Shown one piece after another: positions 19,185 to 22,449 of a stretch of 22,449 nucleotides of DNA. Each line of letters opens with the position of its first letter. Positions within the stretch are counted from its first letter, which is position 1. The stretch is from an uncultured Clostridium sp. (lineage in GTDB: Bacteria; Bacillota; Clostridia; TANB77; CAG-508): contig CAMNND010000004.1 of NCBI GenBank assembly GCA_946545035.1, positions 1 through 22,449 on the forward strand. The letters are read 5' to 3'. Made by a program: the position numbers and the translations under genes. The notes beneath the pieces are model-generated. The model ran no database searches. It had not been told where the DNA came from and saw nothing but the letters and a program-made list of their open reading frames with translations.

Positions 19185-21605
19185 TTATAATTCAAATTGA
19201 GAATTATATAATTCAGCATAAGCACCATTTTTCTTTATTAGCTCCTCATGGTTACCATGTTCAACTATATTTCCATTCTGCATTACAAGAATTAAATCAG
19301 CATTTTTAATAGTTGATAATCTGTGTGCAATAATGAATGATGTTTTACCTTTACTTAATTTATCCATCGCTTCTTGCACAAGTTCCTCTGTTCTTGTGTC
19401 AACATTTGACGTTGCTTCATCCAATATTAAAAATGGTGAATGTTCAATCATACCTCTAGCAATGGTTAATAACTGCTTTTGACCTGCAGATATACCATCA
19501 TTTTCAGATAACATTGAATCATATCCGTTAGGAAGTGTCTTTATAAAGTGATCTAGTCCTACTTCTTTGCAGACTTCTTCAACTCTACTATCTGGAACAT
19601 TTTCCATATTGTATATAATATTTTCTTTCACAGTACCTTCAAATAGCCAAGTATCTTGTAATACCATAGTAAATAGCTCTCTAATATTCTGTCTTGATAA
19701 TTTTTTTGTTGATACACCATCAATCCTTATATCACCAGATTTTATATTATAAAATTTCATAAGTAAATTAACCATCGTAGTTTTACCCGCTCCAGTAGGC
19801 CCAACAATAGCAATTTTTTGTCCAGGATTAGCTGTTGCTGTAAAGTTATAGATAGTTGGTTTATCATTGTTATCATATTGGAAAAATACATTATCAAATT
19901 CAATTTTTCCTTTAACCTTACTTTTATCAAGATACTCCGTTATTTCATCTTCATTTTCTAGCTCTTCTTCATCAATAAATTCAAATACTCTTTCACTTGC
20001 GGCTGCCGTAGTTTGTAATGCGGTTAATGCTTGAGCAATTTGCGACAATGGATTCGTAAATAATCTAACATATATAATAAATGCAACTATAACACCAAAT
20101 GAAATCATACCTTTCATCGTAAGAAGTGCACCCATAATACATACTGCCACATATCCGAAGTTACCAATAAATCCCATCAATGGAGGCATAAGTCCAGATA
20201 AAAATTGGCTCTTTTTATTGCACTCATATACACTTTCATTAAGTTCATCAAATTTTTTATCAGCAACTTTTCTACCATTATAAACTTTTACAACATTTAA
20301 TCCCGAAAATATTTCTTCAATATGAGCATTAATCTTTCCAAGTTCAACTTGTCTTGCAACAAAGTATTTCTGAGATTTTTTTAGAATAAAACTCATTCCA
20401 AAAAAACCAATCAAACTTGAAAAAATAGCAGTTAGTGCAAGAATCCAGTTTGTTGTAAACATCATAATCATTGAACCAATAAATAGCGTTATCGATGTAA
20501 CCAAAGTACCAAGCGACTGGTTCATTGATTGGGCTATTGTATCAATATCATTTGTCACTCTGGATAAAATATCTCCTGTTTGATGTCTATCAAAGTATTT
20601 AAGTGGTAGCAAATTAATCTTTTTTGAAATTCTACTTCTTAGTATTTTTGCAAAATTATTTGAAACCTTCGTCATTTCTATACTTTGAATATAAGAGAAC
20701 AATGCACTTAACAAATACATAACAATCAAAATAACAGTGATATTTTTTATCTTATCCAAATTCATTCTTGGCTCAATTAAAGACTTTAAATTATCTGGTA
20801 ACTCCATAATTTTACCATATATCTGGAAGGCATCATTTGGATTCTCTATCGAACTAAATATCTGTATAAATTTATACTGATCTTGTATAGATATAGTTGT
20901 TTCACCTATCTTAAACTCTTTAAATAGAACATCTATAAAAACTTCGGGTATTTCTATCTCTTTTATATTCTTATCACTTAATTTACCAAATGATTTTATA
21001 AGAGCAATTTTATCATCTACACTAAATAGTTCATCGTTGTAATATGAATCTGTTAGAATAATTTTAAGAACACTTTCTGGAGTCTTCACGACAAAACCAA
21101 ATACATCAAAACTATATGAATTGTCTTCTACCTCCTTTGCTCTTTCTATCTCCTCATTCATTTTATTAATATTATCTCTAAAAATTTCTTTATCTTCTTC
21201 TGGAACTTCATCACTTTGAAGAGCTTCATCAATTGTACTTTGCGAGAAATTTAATCCAATAATTTCCTTCATAGTCTCTGTTGTCTCTTCACTTTTTAAG
21301 TTCTCCGTTATGTTCTTGTTAATTTCTTGTACATTATCTTTATTAATCATTAACCCAAAAGATATTTCATCTGTCAATTTTGATAATTGTTTCGGAGCAG
21401 TAATTGTAAGTACCGCTCCAATTACTGCTAAAACTAAAGCAAATATCATAACAATTTTAAATATCTTTAATTCAATAGCAAGTCTTTTTATTGCACTATT
21501 AAAATCTTTTGCCTTTTCAGCTGGAGCACCTCTTCCTCTTCTTGGTCCACCAAATCCTCTCGGCTCTGTTTTTGGAATTCTTGTTTCTTCGTCATTACTA
21601 GGCAT
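19185..21605 (-). CDS. ABC exporter half-transporter with large extracytoplasmic insertion (second subunit of a heterodimer)
   Basis: An 806-residue fused membrane/ATPase exporter subunit; common half-exporters have about 600. An Arg/Gly/Pro-rich cytoplasmic N-tail (PRGFGGPRRGRGAP) precedes the first membrane helix at about 49-71. Then come about 215 acidic, helical residues before the second helix, an insertion expected outside the membrane. The ATPase has Walker A GPTGAGKTT (about 601), signature ISAGQKQ (about 703; the usual SGGQ is altered), Walker B FLILDEAT (about 725) with an intact catalytic Glu, and the switch His in IIAHRLST. It overlaps the upstream ABC gene by eight bases, so the two make a heterodimer. 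The RBS is GGAGG. Cargo is unknown; a drug, lipid or peptide are all possible. Confidence 0.93.
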   Translation of the reverse strand: MPSNDEETRIPKTEPRGFGGPRRGRGAPAEKAKDFNSAIKRLAIELKIFKIVMIFALVLAVIGAVLTITAPKQLSKLTDEISFGLMINKDNVQEINKNITENLKSEETTETMKEIIGLNFSQSTIDEALQSDEVPEEDKEIFRDNINKMNEEIERAKEVEDNSYSFDVFGFVVKTPESVLKIILTDSYYNDELFSVDDKIALIKSFGKLSDKNIKEIEIPEVFIDVLFKEFKIGETTISIQDQYKFIQIFSSIENPNDAFQIYGKIMELPDNLKSLIEPRMNLDKIKNITVILIVMYLLSALFSYIQSIEMTKVSNNFAKILRSRISKKINLLPLKYFDRHQTGDILSRVTNDIDTIAQSMNQSLGTLVTSITLFIGSMIMMFTTNWILALTAIFSSLIGFFGMSFILKKSQKYFVARQVELGKINAHIEEIFSGLNVVKVYNGRKVADKKFDELNESVYECNKKSQFLSGLMPPLMGFIGNFGYVAVCIMGALLTMKGMISFGVIVAFIIYVRLFTNPLSQIAQALTALQTTAAASERVFEFIDEEELENEDEITEYLDKSKVKGKIEFDNVFFQYDNNDKPTIYNFTATANPGQKIAIVGPTGAGKTTMVNLLMKFYNIKSGDIRIDGVSTKKLSRQNIRELFTMVLQDTWLFEGTVKENIIYNMENVPDSRVEEVCKEVGLDHFIKTLPNGYDSMLSENDGISAGQKQLLTIARGMIEHSPFLILDEATSNVDTRTEELVQEAMDKLSKGKTSFIIAHRLSTIKNADLILVMQNGNIVEHGNHEELIKKNGAYAELYNSQFEL

Positions 21606-22449
21606 CTTCCAATTCCTCCTTCGTTAATTGTGATAAAGCAATATCCTTATATATTTTACAGTCCTCTAGTAGCTCTTTATGTGTCCCCATACCAACCATC
21701 TTACCATCTTTTAAAACGATAATTTGATCAGCATTCATAACAGTACCAATTCGTTGTGCGACAACCATTATTGTTGCATTCTTAGCATAATCTCTTAGCT
21801 CTTTTCGAAGTGCTGCATCAGTCTTATAATCAAGAGCTGAAAAGCTATCATCAAAAATATATATTTCCGGATTTCTAGCAATTGCTCTTGCTATTGCTAG
21901 TCTTTGTTTCTGTCCACCAGACAGGTTAGTTCCACCTTGAGAAATATGTGTATCATATCTTAAATCTAATTTTTCAACAAACTCTTTTGCTTGAGCAATT
22001 TTAATAGCCTCTCTTATTTTCTTCTCAGATATCTCAGCCTTTCCGTTATCCCCATATCCAACATTAAATTTAACCGAACCATCAAAAATAACAGCCCTTT
22101 GTGGGACATATCCAATCTTGTTATGAAGTGCTTCCCCTGTATACTCCTTTACATTTCTACCATCAACTAAAACTTCACCTTCAGTTACATCATAAAATCT
22201 TGGTATTAAATTAATAAGTGTAGATTTTCCACTACCAGTCAATCCAATTACTGCAATAAAATCACCTTTATTAACTTTAAACGATATATCATTTAGCAAA
22301 TACTCCTCAGCATCCGGATATTTAAAGAAAACGTTCTTAAATTCTATAGTTCCTGTTTCACCTCTTTTTCCGGTTTTTAATGATCCATCTTTTATTGTAA
22401 TATCTTCATCTAAAACTTCATTTATACGTTTAGCAGATACTTGACCACG
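21598..22449 (-). CDS. ABC exporter half-transporter, partner subunit (5' part cut by the window end)
   Basis: The frame is open from the right edge; the visible 283 residues are the ATPase domain and the linker after the last membrane helix (RGQVSAKRINEVLDED). No start codon is present, so this is a C-terminal fragment of a normal gene. Motifs: Walker A GLTGSGKST, signature LSGGQKQR, Walker B IYIFDDSFSALD. The catalytic Glu is Asp, and the switch histidine reads Gln (VVAQRIGT). This is the degenerate half of an asymmetric exporter, as in the BmrC/TM287 class. The degenerate Walker B here and the altered ISAGQ signature of the downstream subunit together form the inactive site. The overlapping stop and start imply coupled translation. 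Confidence 0.93.
   Translation of the reverse strand, partial: RGQVSAKRINEVLDEDITIKDGSLKTGKRGETGTIEFKNVFFKYPDAEEYLLNDISFKVNKGDFIAVIGLTGSGKSTLINLIPRFYDVTEGEVLVDGRNVKEYTGEALHNKIGYVPQRAVIFDGSVKFNVGYGDNGKAEISEKKIREAIKIAQAKEFVEKLDLRYDTHISQGGTNLSGGQKQRLAIARAIARNPEIYIFDDSFSALDYKTDAALRKELRDYAKNATIMVVAQRIGTVMNADQIIVLKDGKMVGMGTHKELLEDCKIYKDIALSQLTKEELEDA

Noticed and set aside
1..22449. CRISPR array, insertion sequence or prophage
   Set aside because: No regularly spaced repeats, transposase, integrase or phage structural genes were found.

Overview
This is a low-GC (roughly 30 % by eye) chromosomal segment from an endospore-forming member of the Clostridia. The sporulation peptidase SpoIVB, an alpha/beta-type small acid-soluble spore protein (SASP) and the SCIFF six-cysteine ranthipeptide precursor point there. 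I cannot fix the genus. Most genes read on the minus strand. Only the 7.6-8.6 kb pair, the tRNA-Gln/SCIFF unit and the aquaporin read on the plus strand.

Layout. At 1-203 lies a T-box leader whose regulated gene is off the left edge. At 255-2140 there is a small anchored protein, then a tight three-gene operon (histidine phosphatase, HIGH-motif nucleotidyltransferase, divergent IspF-like protein). A LysR regulator and a YdjM-type membrane protein follow at 2326-3885. At 4080-7415 come the SASP, a large polytopic membrane protein with a PF06541 C-terminus, spoIVB and a 50-residue lysine-rich microprotein. At 7617-8607 are two plus-strand genes of unknown role. At 8650-10697 are two small proteins, a NifS/IscS cysteine desulfurase and another small anchored protein.

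At 10869-15310 pyruvate kinase and an alpha-glucan phosphorylase form a glycogen-to-pyruvate pair. Between them, under a perfect consensus promoter, is what looks like an independent structured RNA of about 165 nt. At 15485-16165 is an M15-type peptidase with a peptidoglycan-binding domain. At 16317-16600 tRNA-Gln(CTG) is followed closely by the SCIFF precursor, with no visible promoter between them. The right part holds a four-cysteine small protein (16800), an AqpZ-like water channel (17127), a coiled-coil M23 endopeptidase (17930) and a heterodimeric ABC exporter (19185 to the right edge, the upstream subunit cut by the window end).

The items most worth following are the phosphatase/nucleotidyltransferase/IspF-like operon, the unassigned RNA between glgP and pyk, and the tRNA-Gln(CTG)-SCIFF unit, in which all four Gln codons of the peptide are CAG. 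Starts were chosen by ribosome-binding site (RBS) and often differ from the longest open frame. Promoter and terminator calls are by eye. No database search was possible.
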